64,000 nt of DNA from Pogostemon cablin (Eukaryota; Streptophyta; Magnoliopsida; Lamiales; Lamiaceae), in assembly GCA_023678885.1 (NCBI GenBank), contig CM042975.1, positions 29,243,405 to 29,307,404 of the forward strand. The letters run 5' to 3'. Of this stretch, positions 48,662 through 59,756 are shown one piece after another (within the stretch, counting starts at the first letter, position 1; the number at the start of each line of letters is the position of its first letter). The notes under the pieces were generated by a model. It was not told the DNA's origin, did no database searches, and saw nothing but the letters and a program-made list of their open reading frames with translations. Position numbers and translations under genes: made by a program.

Positions 48662-50321
48662 CAGGTTTGCCTTTGAATGAATTACTTGTGTACAATGTAA
48701 TGACATCCCTTATTCTGGATTTTTTTAAATATTTTTAATACTTTATATAATAGTTGTAATATTAGAGAATCTGAAGTCATATTGATGATTGTTTATTTTA
48801 TATTTACATTATTCAGATGAGTTGTTTATGCTTTGTTTATCTAGTTTGTGAAGCAGCAACACCAACTTTCTAGAATATTACGGAGGATCAACTTAATACG
48901 AAGAAGGGAGGTTATGGTTCAAGTGGGCTGATATATATTGATCATAGTGTTAATTAAATGGTTGTGCCGTGCTAGAATCTTCTAGCAATGGTAAGCTGTG
49001 AAAGAATAATTAGAGGCGTGGAGTGTGTAGCCTAGACTGTCAACAGTCTGATCACTGACGTAGTGTCTCGTTGCACTTCTCCGAGATGTTTCAAGGAAAT
49101 TCACTCCTATCAATGTGTAGAATGTGTAGAGGATGATGTTCCAAGGAAATTCACTCCGATCAATGCGTAGAATGTGTAGAGGATGAACAAATAAAGGATT
49201 GATGTGTTGGGAAAGCATACACTCTTATTAAAGTGCTAACAAAATATTTTACAACGCACTCAAGTCTCACACTTGTGGACTCTGCTTCAATCTTGACTTG
49301 GACACTCTTTTTATAACACACTCATTCTTATTCTTACTCTCTTACTTAGCACTAACTTTTACATATCGCTTGCCACTAACCATTTAATAATGAAAGGCAC
49401 AAATCAGATTTAAGATTACGTGTAATGCAACCAGGTGGCCACTGATCAGGTAGCAGGTCATCACATATGCCCTTCCCATTTAATGGTATGAATGTGTTTT
49501 ATAGAGGTTTCAAACACTTAACTCATATTAAAAAAATATCCACAGGATGGATATGTAATGGGACGGATACGGATAATAATATTTTTATTGGATTTTGGTT
49601 TGGGTACCCCAAAAAATGCGGGTACCCTACTCGCTGTCATCCCTATGAGTGTTCCACGTTCGATCATTTTTGGAAACGAATAGGTGAGAGTTATAAGGAG
49701 GTTTGAAAAAAAAGAGGGAGTATAGGTGGTAAGGGTTGGAGAAAAGAAGGAAGTATGGATATTTAGTGAACTTACTACTTATTATACTAACCACCAACTT
49801 TGTCCCATGAATTCTCTATTTTTAGTCGGAGATTAGTAAAATAAAACTACTACATAAACTCCACCAACATACACATGCATTATCTTTTATTTCTTATACA
49901 TTAATTAAACATCAAGTTAAAACCATTTTATCTAAAAAAAAATAAACATAAATTAACTTTCAGCTAATTTTAAATTAATCTGTCATTCTAAGTTACAACC
50001 ATGACAAAATAGCCAAAAGTGTTTTAGATTGGTTGATGGAGTAATAAATAAAAAGTTGAGGGAGGTAGTAATAAACAGAAGGTACAACTGTACAAGTAAT
50101 TGATGGAGAGACCCAATTGTAGTTGACTAAAAATCAGATCAATGTAGACCATATATTTCTGTCCTCCCTCCAATTACGTCGAATTCAAAATACAATAATT
50201 GAGTAGATATTTTAAACGTGAGATTGTCTATGAAAAGAGCGAGTGGGATCACCTGTGCCACCCCTGGTTTATCTCCTGTTACATTGGGTGGGATGAATGA
50301 CATGTGTCATAAGATAAAAGT
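48662..50321. other. NLR C-D interval, left part
   Basis: No gene. A 50-bp tandem pair (caaggaaattcactcc ... gtgtagaggatg) starts at 49092 and 49142. At about 49560-49645, ggatacggataataatattt and gggtaccctactcgctgtca resemble one end of the hAT-like element at 4138-5068. A Stowaway-like end (agagggagtata) occurs at about 49713. The rest is AT-rich. Confidence 0.5.
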
Positions 50322-50815
50322 GTAATTGTCACGACCCAACTTACATAACTTATAATTTAAATACTAATTTACATAAATATCGTCATTATAAAAATTGCAT
50401 TTTTTTTAATTTAACCAAACGGTCACACCAGTTCAACATATGTAACTGGTTTCTGACTCCACATCATTCCACACAAACTGGTGACAATACTTATTATATT
50501 ACATAATAAAATATCAGCAGAAACAAAATAAACACATGGTCTAGCCCAACAGGTCGTCATCTATGTACATCTGCTCAAAATCCTGTAGGAGCTCACAGTA
50601 CACCACATACTCAAATATTATCAGGCTCACCTACAATACATAAACTAGTGAGACAAAAATCTCAGTAAGTAGAAATCATGCATGACAGTACATGGGAATG
50701 CATTTAGTTTTCTATCGCATATTTCTCAGTCTTTCTAATTTGGTCATTTTTATTTTGAAAACTGTTCACGTTGCGGATTTCCCACGACACACTTATGATA
50801 TGCACCCCAAATGAG

Positions 50816-50991
50816 CTCAATGGGGACGATTTTTTCAAACTCCGAATATATAAAGTGCCGAGAACAATTTTTTCGAACCCTGGCAGAGTGATGGGGACGA
50901 TTTTTTCGAACCCGAACAAAGTACTGAGAACGATTTTTTCGAACCCAGAAATAAAGTGTCGGGAACGATTTTTTTTCGAACCCAGACAGAG
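50816..50991. repeat. minisatellite inside the solo LTR
   Basis: About four to five units of 36-42 bp containing ggraacgattttttcgaaccc, ending before gcatatatagtgg. The open frames on both strands here result from the repeat. Confidence 0.8.
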
Positions 50992-51780
50992 ATGCATATA
51001 TAGTGGCCGCACACACCATTAGTATCTTATTAATTTTGGGGAAAACACTTTTCATGATTATGCATGGTATGCAACCAGAGCAATTAATTATGCATCATAA
51101 ACCATTTACAACATCATTATCAATATTTAATCATAATAAAACAACAACTTAACTTCAATTCACACAAATCCACTTCACCTTGGATCACACGGATCCCTTT
51201 TTAGGATAACAACTTCATTTTGAATCACATAGATCCTTATAACCAATATCTTCTCAAATCATATGGATATATTTTCAACAATTTCCAGTCACACACATCT
51301 ATATAGAATAATGAAATAAATTCAAATCACATAAATCCACAACTTGTATAACCAATTAATCCCAAATAATTCATATCGTAATTAAACAAATCATAAATAA
51401 TCCATAATATAATTATCACGTATTAATCACAAATAATTCACAAACAACATATTTATGCATTGTAGTTGGACTTCTACTTACCTTGACTCCGATAATAATA
51501 ACATTATAAATTCTTGAAGAACCGTAACTAATTATTTCCTTCTTGCTCTGACATACTTTTTTTTTCCTGTTACCGATTGATTTGGGATGTGAGTGGATGG
51601 ATTCTTCAATACCCCAATATGTATAGCAAAAAGGGGTAGGGGAGGTGATCGACAATTTAATAAATTTTTTTATTATTACTTTTTCAATAATAAAGGCTGC
51701 TAATCAGCGCATTCACCCTTTATGCTATCGCCAATTCATCTTGCATCAGCCGTCAATTTTGACTTTTTTTTTTTTAATTC

Positions 51781-51813
<33 letters not shown>

Positions 51814-51836
51814 GAAAATACGTGTGATACTTAATA

Positions 51837-52128
51837 CTCCTTCCGTCCCGGATATTTTTACCTATTTGTACGGGCACGGAAATTAAGACGTTTTATTTTT
51901 TTAATATATAATGTAAGAGAAAGTAGGGATAAATTAGTAATTTAAAAAGAAAAAGTGAATAAAGTTATTGGAAATGATGAATAAAATGTAAAAAAAGTAA
52001 TTAAAGTTGTTGGGATTGTAAAAAGTAGGTAATAAAATATTATGTATTTTTGCCAAAAATGGAATGGGTAAAAATACGTGGGACACCCCAAAATGGAAAG
52101 TGGGTAAAAATACGTGGGACGGAGGGAG
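51837..52128. mobile_element. Stowaway-like MITE, twin of 56286-56576
   Basis: 292 bp, CTCCTTCCGTCCCGG ... GGGACGGAGGGAG, flanked by TA (51835-51836 and 52129-52130). Almost identical over its whole length to the copy at 56286-56576. Lies within the solo LTR at 50327-52385. Confidence 0.92.
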
Positions 52129-52413
52129 TAATTAAGAAAAGTGTATTTATACACATAAAATAATTTACTCATATATCCAACTTAATATACGTAAATATTT
52201 ATGCACACATATATTCACATATGTCACCATTATTATCACAGATGTCTCAAATAAAATGTAAAGATAAATAAAATGTAGAAACAATTGTCACATAATTGCC
52301 ACATAATTATCACATAATTATAAAATGCATATAATACAAATTAAATTATATTGGCACACGAGTAGTGAGAAGCTCGGGTATTACAGTAATATTAGTTGAT
52401 GGAGTAATAAATA

Positions 52414-52641
52414 CTCCATCCGTCCCTGGATAAGAGTCTCATTTTATTATTTTGGTTGTCCCACCAAAGGATCTCATTTCATTTTTTGGACAAATGGGAC
52501 CCACCCATACCCACTAATACAATTAAAACATGGGGATCACACATCTACTAATACTACTACCCACTACACATCAAATAATAATACTCCTTAATCTACGTGT
52601 GTCCAAAAGTAAATGAGACTCTTACCGAGGGACGGAGGGAG
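52414..52641. mobile_element. Stowaway-like MITE upstream of NLR D
   Basis: 228 bp, CTCCATCCGTCCCTGG ... GAGGGACGGAGGGAG, flanked by TA (52412-52413, 52642-52643). A different subfamily from the twin copies. It ends about 140 bp before the NLR D start codon, so it may overlap the promoter or 5' UTR. Confidence 0.85.
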
Positions 52642-52784
52642 TATAAGGTACAAGTAATAAATTTCCAACACTATGTTTGTTTCAATGTTATTCCTGACTC
52701 TGCTTCTCTATCTGCGTCGACTCTTGTTTCAGTCACCTTGATACCATTTCCAAAGCCAAATTTCTTTATCCGAATATATCCATT

Positions 52785-55700
52785 ATGTTAAACTTGTTCA
52801 ATTGGATCAATGGATGGTGGAAGAAACGTGTCCCCAACCCCAACAACAACCTTTTCCTTGACGGCCACCATATTCGCATTGCTAGTAGAGACTACTTCAG
52901 GGGACTTTCTGCAGCATCAGATGATTGGTGGGACCCCGCTGAATTCGAGCGTATTTGCGTTGCTAGGGACTACTTCAATGACTTGCTGCTAATACCTGAA
53001 AAAAGGATATTCGTTGTGCCCAGATTGAACAAGTTGGATCGGGTCAAGAGTTACCAACTTGTGGAAGGTTTTCTCAGTTACCTACTTCGATTATTGTACC
53101 ATGAAAAAGATTCGGTTGGTGATCGGATTCTGACTCTTGAAAAGGAGCTGCGGTATCTTCTCACCATTCTTGGTGACATTTCATGGATGCTGGTTGGCTG
53201 CGATCACGATCACATGGAAGCTGCAGTATTCCAGAATCTATTGGCAGAATTTGAAGCAGTGGCGAATCGAGCTGGAGGGTTTGTCCATTCCTGGTTATTC
53301 TCCACTCATCAATCATTTCAAAATATGGATAAGGAGCTGGCTGCTGTTTTAAACTGGATCAACCGCTTGAAAGATATTCTACATTCATCTGATATCAGCA
53401 TACCACCATACATAGCTGCAAAGACTTCAAGGGTCAACTCCTTGCTCATTATCAATTCTCTAGTCGATGATCTTGAGGATCTATTGAACCAGGAGGATGA
53501 TCAGATTCCTGATGTGAAGTACCAGATCAAGCATCTCCATCAGGGGCTCTCACTTTTCACCTCTTCACTCAATCACATGAGATCTCAAGAAATTGAAGAA
53601 CTGAAAGATCCTTTGATGCGCATTGGAGATGTGGCTCATCAAGCTGAATATCTCATCACTGCTCTTTTGGTAAAAGATGCTCCTCTCTGGTATGTCATCA
53701 AAAGGCTCACTTCCCTTAACCACAATATTTATCTTATACAAACAGAGCTCCAAGTTATTATAGAGAAATATCAATCAGGAGGCTTAAAAGTTGAAAAGTA
53801 TTTGAGTGCAGAGCCGCCATTACAAGATCGGAGACATGCTGGAGTCAATCAAATAATTGTTGGCTTTGAGGAGAAAGAGATGAATATTTTGGATCAGTTG
53901 GTTGGAGGAAGAGAGAGTTTGCAAGTCATTTCGATTATCGGGATGCCTGGACTTGGTAAGACCACTCTAGCAAACAAATTGTACAATCATTCCTTGGTTA
54001 TTTACACGTTCCAGAAACTATCTTGGTGTGTAGTTTCTCAAACGTTTAAGAGACAGAGTGCACTGGCTGACATTTTGATTCAGATCAATGGTGATCTTAA
54101 AAAAGATGACATCTTGAGAATGGAAGAAGAAACTTTAGTGGAACATATTTACAAAACATTGAAGGGAAGAAAATACATTGTCGTATTAGATGATGTATGG
54201 GATTCAAATGTGTGGTATAATTTAAAGAGGTGTTTTCCTGAAGATAGAAATGGCAGCAGGATTTTATTCACTAATAGGAATAAAGATGTGGCTCCACCTA
54301 ACAGCATTATACACAAACTCCCTTTTTTGTCTGACAAGCAATGCTGGGAGCTACTAGAAAAGAAGGTGTTCAGCACTAGAACTTGCCCTCCTCTACTGCG
54401 AGATATTGGAATGAGAATTGCTGCAAAATGTCGTGGACTACCGCTCACAGTTGTCGTTATTTCTGGGATTCTTTCGACGGTGGATGAAAGTAGATGGGAA
54501 GAAGTGGAAGGAAGTTTAGCCTCTTATATTGATGGTGAGGACAATGCAGTGATGCGAAATCTGGAACTGAGTTACGAGCACTTACAAGACCATTTGAAGC
54601 CGTGCTTTCTTTACTTTGGATCATTTGTAGAAGACAGAGAGATATCCGTCAAAAGCTTGATGAGATCGTGGGTTGCACAAGGGTTCATACGCAAAGAAAA
54701 AGAGAAGAGCAAAGAAGATACAGGGGAAGAGTATTTAATGGAGCTAATAGATAGAAGTCTAGTAATGGTGGCAAAAAGAAGTTTGGATGGGAGAGGAGTG
54801 AAAGCCTGCATTGTACATGATTTATTACGTGACATGTGCTTGAAAAAATGCGAAGAAGAATGCTTCCTGAAACATACAAGGAGACAGTAAGTTGTAGTTT
54901 GTTTTTCATGCTCTCTTTGTGAGAATATGAGGTTATTCATAATTAACTATGGTTGTCTTGTCTCATGTTTTCTTTTCAGTTTCCCTGCGATGTATGATAG
55001 AGACCAACACCTTCGCTCTTTATACGGAAGCCCTAGGGCATTATACGGTCAGTCTATTATGGAATTATATGCACGGGACATGAGATCATTGAGAGTACTT
55101 TCGTTCTACAATCGTTTTGGCGGTAAACGTATTCATGGAGAGGAGTATCTAGTTAGCTTGCGATCCTTGATTGTTGATGAAGTCTGGGAATCTATTGGCA
55201 GGCTTCCAAAACTAGAGTACCTGTCTTCCAAGTTTACGAGGACAGTATATCTATGTCCGTCGATTTTGAAAGCGAAAAAGTTGAGATGCCTCTCTGCAAT
55301 GCACTTAGAATACGGCCAAGATTGGAATTGCTGGGAAACCAACAGCCTCGAGTCCCTCTCATGGATAAATATCAAGAAGCTCAGGGATGAAGAGCTGTTA
55401 AAATATTCACCTCGTCTTCGCCAACTCAAATGCAGATATGAACAGCCACCAAAATTGAAGGATTATCCACATTTTGATCTACACTTCCTAACTCAACTTC
55501 ACTCACTTTCCTTGAGGTTCTACGGTTCTTGGGGGACATTTAAATTGGAGAAATTTAGATTCCCTTCAAACATAAAAAAGCTGTCACTTTGGCAGTCATG
55601 GTTGAGTTGGGAGAGGATGTCAATAATTGGGAGGCTGGAAAACCTCGAGGTTCTCAAATTACTTGCAGGCTCAGCTGATGGAGAAAGATGGGTTACAGGA

Positions 55701-55988
55701 GATGGTGAATTTCGTAAGCTGAGGTTCCTAAAGATGGAAGGCTTGTTATTTTCTGAGTGGATGGTGGAGTCTAATGGGCACTTCCCCGCTCTTCAACACT
55801 TGATCTTGAGTTACTGCCCTTACCTCAGTCTCATTCCTAGTGAAATCGGTAAAGTCACAACACTTGAGTTGATTGAGGTGGAAGGGTATTGCCCAGCTCC
55901 GTTAGTGGAGTCTGCAGAGAGAATAAAAGAAGAACAATTGAACATGGGAAATGAAGGCCTGAGGGTCGTCATCAAGACTAGTCATTAA
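52785..55988 (+). CDS. NLR D: complete R1-type CC-NB-ARC-LRR immune receptor (2 exons)
   Basis: 1036 aa; exon 1 52785-54886, intron 54887-54979 (GT-AG), exon 2 54980-55988. NLRs of the Solanum R1 clade are cytoplasmic receptors that detect pathogen effectors and trigger defence and cell death. Seen in order: an extended R1/coiled-coil region (1-385) starting MLNLFNWINGWWKKR; P-loop GMPGLGKTT 386-394; kinase-2 VVLDDVW ending at Trp472; RNBS-B SRILFTNR near 491-498; GLPL 551-554; VHD in place of MHD at 677-679; LRR region encoded wholly by exon 2, ending KTSH. All key NB-ARC residues are present and there is no stop or shift, unlike paralogues A, B and C. The start is the Met aligned in B, C and D. 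MITEs flank it on both sides. Which pathogen it recognises cannot be read from sequence. Confidence 0.92.
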
Positions 55989-56170
55989 CATGTTTGCCTT
56001 TGAAGGAATTGTTTCTGCATATTATGAGATCCATTCTTTTTTCCCCTTATTTTAATGGTTGTAATAGAGAATGAAGGAATATTAATTCTGGAATGTTTAT
56101 TTTATGGTAATTAATTGTAGGGCACACCAATGTACTCTATGGTTGATAGATTTAAATAGAATAGTAATAT

Positions 56171-58296
56171 TATTAGGCATTAATTGCGCACTCCAACTAA
56201 ATCCCCGGGATGTCAACTGTAATGACAATTACCCCAGTTAAAATATCGTTCCCACTGAGATAGCTAATTATCTATTTAATTAATACTCCCTCCGTCCCGG
56301 GTATTTTTACCCGTTTGTACGGGCACGGAGATTAAGACGTTTTATTTTTTTAATATATAATGTAAGAGAAAGTAGGGATAAATTAGTAATTTAAAAAGAA
56401 AAAGTGAATAAAGTTATTGGGAATGATGAATAAAATGTAAAAAAGTAATTAAAGTTGTTGGGATTGTAAAAAGTAGGTAATAAAATATTATGTATTTTTG
56501 CCAAAAATGGAATGGGTAAAAATACGTGGGACACCCCAAAATGGAAAGTGGGTAAAAATACGTGAGACGGAGGGAGTATTACTTTTCAATTAGAACTATT
56601 GTAACCAATTTCCAAGTGTTTGAATATAATTATAATCTAAAGTATTGAAATATTAAATAACTTAATAAATAAAAGTAAGGAATTATTCAAGATTGAATCA
56701 AGAGAGAAGTAATAGCTCTAAGATATCAGATGTAGTGCAATTGATTTGGTCTCCTAGACGTCCTATTGTTCATTCATACTATTTTAATGGAAATACATCA
56801 AAAGGTGATACGTGAACAGTTTGAACCTCCTTCCTAGATACTAATAAGACAAATTTCATAAACCTCCGTGGCTAATTCGACTAATATATATTCTTCAAAC
56901 CTATTCACTTCCTAGTTGATTTCCTAATTGCATTGTTCCACTAAAACAATCAAGTATCCTATTTATCAGCCCTTAGAATTATCGTGTTCACGGGCAAACT
57001 ACTATAATCCCTAGCAAACAAACAATATTAAGTATGTATCCACACAGGCTAACACAACATACCAAGCATCAAGGGCAACATCAATAGCATGCTATGAAAA
57101 CGTTACAAACATATAACATAATCTGAATAAATCGAATAAATAAGAATCAACAATAGCATAAATTCACAATATTTGTCTAGGTTCTCAATCAACTACCCTA
57201 ACCTTCAATCCTTAGAACTGTAAAAGAGTTTTTAGCCCATGAGATTACACACAACCCTCATGGCTGACAATTTCATATCAAAATCAACAAAAGAAGAAAT
57301 TAAGAAAAGAATATGAAACCCTAGTGTCACGTGGTTTACGAATCTTCCCCGTCTCTCCTATTGGATTGCCTCTCTCAATAGCACTTGAATCTTCCTCCGG
57401 ACCGATGGGATGGATGGATGAATGGGTGGGTGGAATGGGTGAAAGGTGCGAGTGATGGCGTGTGCGGTGGTGAGTGTTCACGATCGAACAAGGGAGGAAC
57501 GTGTTCTGTTCTCAGAAATTGCGCCCCTGTTCTGTTCGCGATAGTTGATACCTAGGGAGTTTTGCTGCGTGTGTTTCTTTTCTGCTCTTGGGCCTTCTAC
57601 TCCACGTTAGAACATCAACTTATGGGCTTTCACGTACACAATGGAATAATTGGGCCATGGTGATTTGCATGTAAAGGATTAATAGGAAATGGGCCCACTA
57701 ATGAATTTCAATTCCCATCACGTATCCTGAATTGCAATTCTTCATTAATCAGCACATGGGTCCCTCACAGCAATTCAATTCATGAATTGTATTTCCTCAA
57801 CTCAATGGCTACTTGACCCACCACTAAGTTGATGCAGGAATTTATTTTCTTAACCACAATTTCATGTTCGGATTTTCTGATGACGTCTATTTTGGGCCAT
57901 GACAAGTTTCGAAAATTTCGTCAATAGCTGCGCAGTTTCACCGTTTTGATCATAACTTCTTCATTCAAACTCCAATTAAGGTGATTCTTGCGGCCACGCG
58001 TTCCTCTCTTCTGTGGCTTTTCAATCATGTCTCACACGAACAGTTTCGACTTTCACACAAACATAGAAAAATTAGGGAAAGTGGACGTCTGTTGCTTGCA
58101 AGTATCACAAATTCACTTTTCATTCAAACTTTGCATTATTTATCCCTTTTTCCTATCAAATTACAACAATATACCTTAGTAACACCATACTCATGCAAAA
58201 TACGTAAACCACGCAATCCTACACGAATATGTGGTCTTTTTCTAATAAAAACAGTATATCGTGAGACCGAAGAGACGTAAATTTCCACTCTCATCA
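56171..58296 (-). repeat. solo LTR with AATAT target-site duplication (related to the LTR at 59757-62484)
   Basis: Flanked by a perfect 5-bp duplication AATAT (56166-56170, 58297-58301). On the minus strand it starts TGATGAGAGTGG; the other end has tattaggc where the related LTR has tgataggc, so the terminal dinucleotide has decayed. Shared blocks with the 59757 LTR include atcg.tcccactgaga.agcta, tattgttcattcat, cctagatactaat and gcccatgagattaca. It carries the twin Stowaway MITE at 56286-56576. No retrotransposon interior adjoins it. Confidence 0.85.
56286..56576. mobile_element. Stowaway-like MITE, twin of 51837-52128
   Basis: 291 bp, CTCCCTCCGTCCCGGG ... GAGACGGAGGGAG, with TA at 56284-56285 and 56577-56578. 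Differs from its twin at only a handful of positions by eye. It sits in a solo LTR, as its twin does, but in a different LTR family. Confidence 0.92.
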
Positions 58297-58363
58297 AATA
58301 TGTAATTATCTTATTTCATTTTTAATAATGAATCCCCGTAGAGCTGCCAGGAAAATAAGTTCT

Positions 58364-58720
58364 TTAATGCTCAAGCTAACATAATGCTAAATAAAATCTT
58401 CACATTTTTCACCCTTAAAAAAAGTTGAGGATTGAAAAAAAAAAACGCTACTTCACAAGCTACATAAATCTTGAAGGCTATATACCCAGGGGCGGATGTA
58501 TGTGGGGCAGCCCCGGGCTCAAGCCCAGGGCTGCCCCCGAAAAGTCCATTATATCATATGTAAATAATTTATAAATAATTTGTGTTTTTAAGTTTAGCCC
58601 ACCCCAAAAATATTTTCAGCCTACCTAAATGAAGCTAAAAAATAAATATATCTTCTTTCTTCTTTGTGTTTTTAAGTTTAGTCCAATCCAAAAATATTTT
58701 AAGCCCACTGAAATGAAGTT

Positions 58721-58811
<91 letters not shown>

Positions 58812-59105
58812 TTTTAATTATTATTTTTTATTTTCTTCAATAAACTTAGCCCACCCCACCCCAATTTTCTGGATCCGCCCCTGTATATACCATTGTACTT
58901 GTACATGAGTTGATGCCAAGACATTCATTCTAGCGACCCAATATGGATTTGATCCACCACATCCCTTTATCCTTGGGAGCCTTCTCACCCAAGTAGTGAG
59001 TAGTTTGTGCAGTTTGCTCACATCATATCCTTGGTCTGTAGCCTTCTGCAGAAGCTCATTGTAGATCTCCTCATCAATGTGAGAGTTCCTACTGAGAATC
59101 TGCAA
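58364..59105 (-). pseudogene. TIL exon-2 remnant downstream of NLR D, split by a hAT MITE
   Basis: The minus strand from about 59102 reads ILSRNSHIDEEIYNELLQKATDQGYDVSKLHK, as in TIL-b exon 2, then loses frame within a deletion where HSDAPPEGEE should be. The 3' UTR part continues and is interrupted at 58487-58883 by a MITE before resuming at 58364-58486. No exon 1 was found. Confidence 0.85.
58487..58883. mobile_element. hAT-type MITE (CAGGGGCGGAT ends) with 8-bp TSD
   Basis: 397 bp with inverted termini CAGGGGCGGAT and ATCCGCCCCTG. A perfect 8-bp duplication TATATACC flanks it (58479-58486, 58884-58891). The inner part contains a (TA)n microsatellite (58724-58809) and the palindrome-like ccccgggctcaagcccaggg. 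The Tyr-Ile repeat frame here is the microsatellite, not a gene. Confidence 0.92.
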
Positions 59106-59581
59106 GATTTACCAACAAAATGGATGTATTTAATCCAAGAATTTTAATGTGTTTGGATTCAACTTTGTAAGTCAATTACTTGTTTGTATTGACAAGATTA
59201 TAAGTCTGCTTACAAATCCATAAAAAACATCTACTCATTTCAACTATACTTTTAAATTTAATTCAGATGTGGATTAACGTATATGTATATTATTATTTAA
59301 TTAAACTAAAATATAAATATTATACATATGGAGGAGTGAGTCGTTGGAGGAGTGAGTCGTTGGTTAATCGCAAGATATAACCGCACTCCTAACTCTGAGA
59401 AATTGAGAGTTTCGTGGAAAAGATTGTGGGTTAGATTGGCACAAAGGTGGTCGACTTATATATACATGATGGAGAAGAGAAAGAAGGCAGATATGAGTGT
59501 TTTTCCTTTCAAGTAAAATAGTCTTTTAATTAATTCCCCACATTTGTATTCATCAAATTCAACTACACTTTTTACAATATA

Positions 59582-59756
59582 CTCATTTCGTCCCGCCCAA
59601 ATAACATCATTTTACTATATTGAGCGTCCCGTCCAAATTGCATCATTTTCCTCTTTTAGTAAAAAGGGTCCACCAATGACCCACCACTACCCATCACATC
59701 TCTCTAATACACCTACTCACTTTAAATAAAATAATAATACTTCTTAATTTACGTGC
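59582..59756. mobile_element. Stowaway-like MITE cut off by an LTR element
   Basis: Left end ctcatttcgtcccgcc after TA (59580-59581). It aligns with the MITE at 39661-39863 up to ...ttcttaatttacgtgc, then stops exactly where the LTR starts at 59757. The missing right third should lie beyond the LTR element, outside the window. Confidence 0.7.

Larger units (their letters stand above)
50327..52385. repeat. solo LTR with 5-bp target-site duplication GTAAT
   Basis: Begins TGTCACGACCC and ends GGGTATTACA (TG...CA), directly flanked by GTAAT at 50322-50326 and 52386-52390. No internal retrotransposon region or second LTR is present, so this is the usual product of LTR-LTR recombination. It contains a minisatellite (50816-50991) and a Stowaway MITE (51837-52128). 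Read on the minus strand the start TGTAATACCCGAGC is a common LTR beginning in plants. Confidence 0.85.

Noticed and set aside
58629..58817. 62-codon frame ending in a Tyr-Ile repeat
   Set aside because: It is the (TA)n microsatellite within a MITE.
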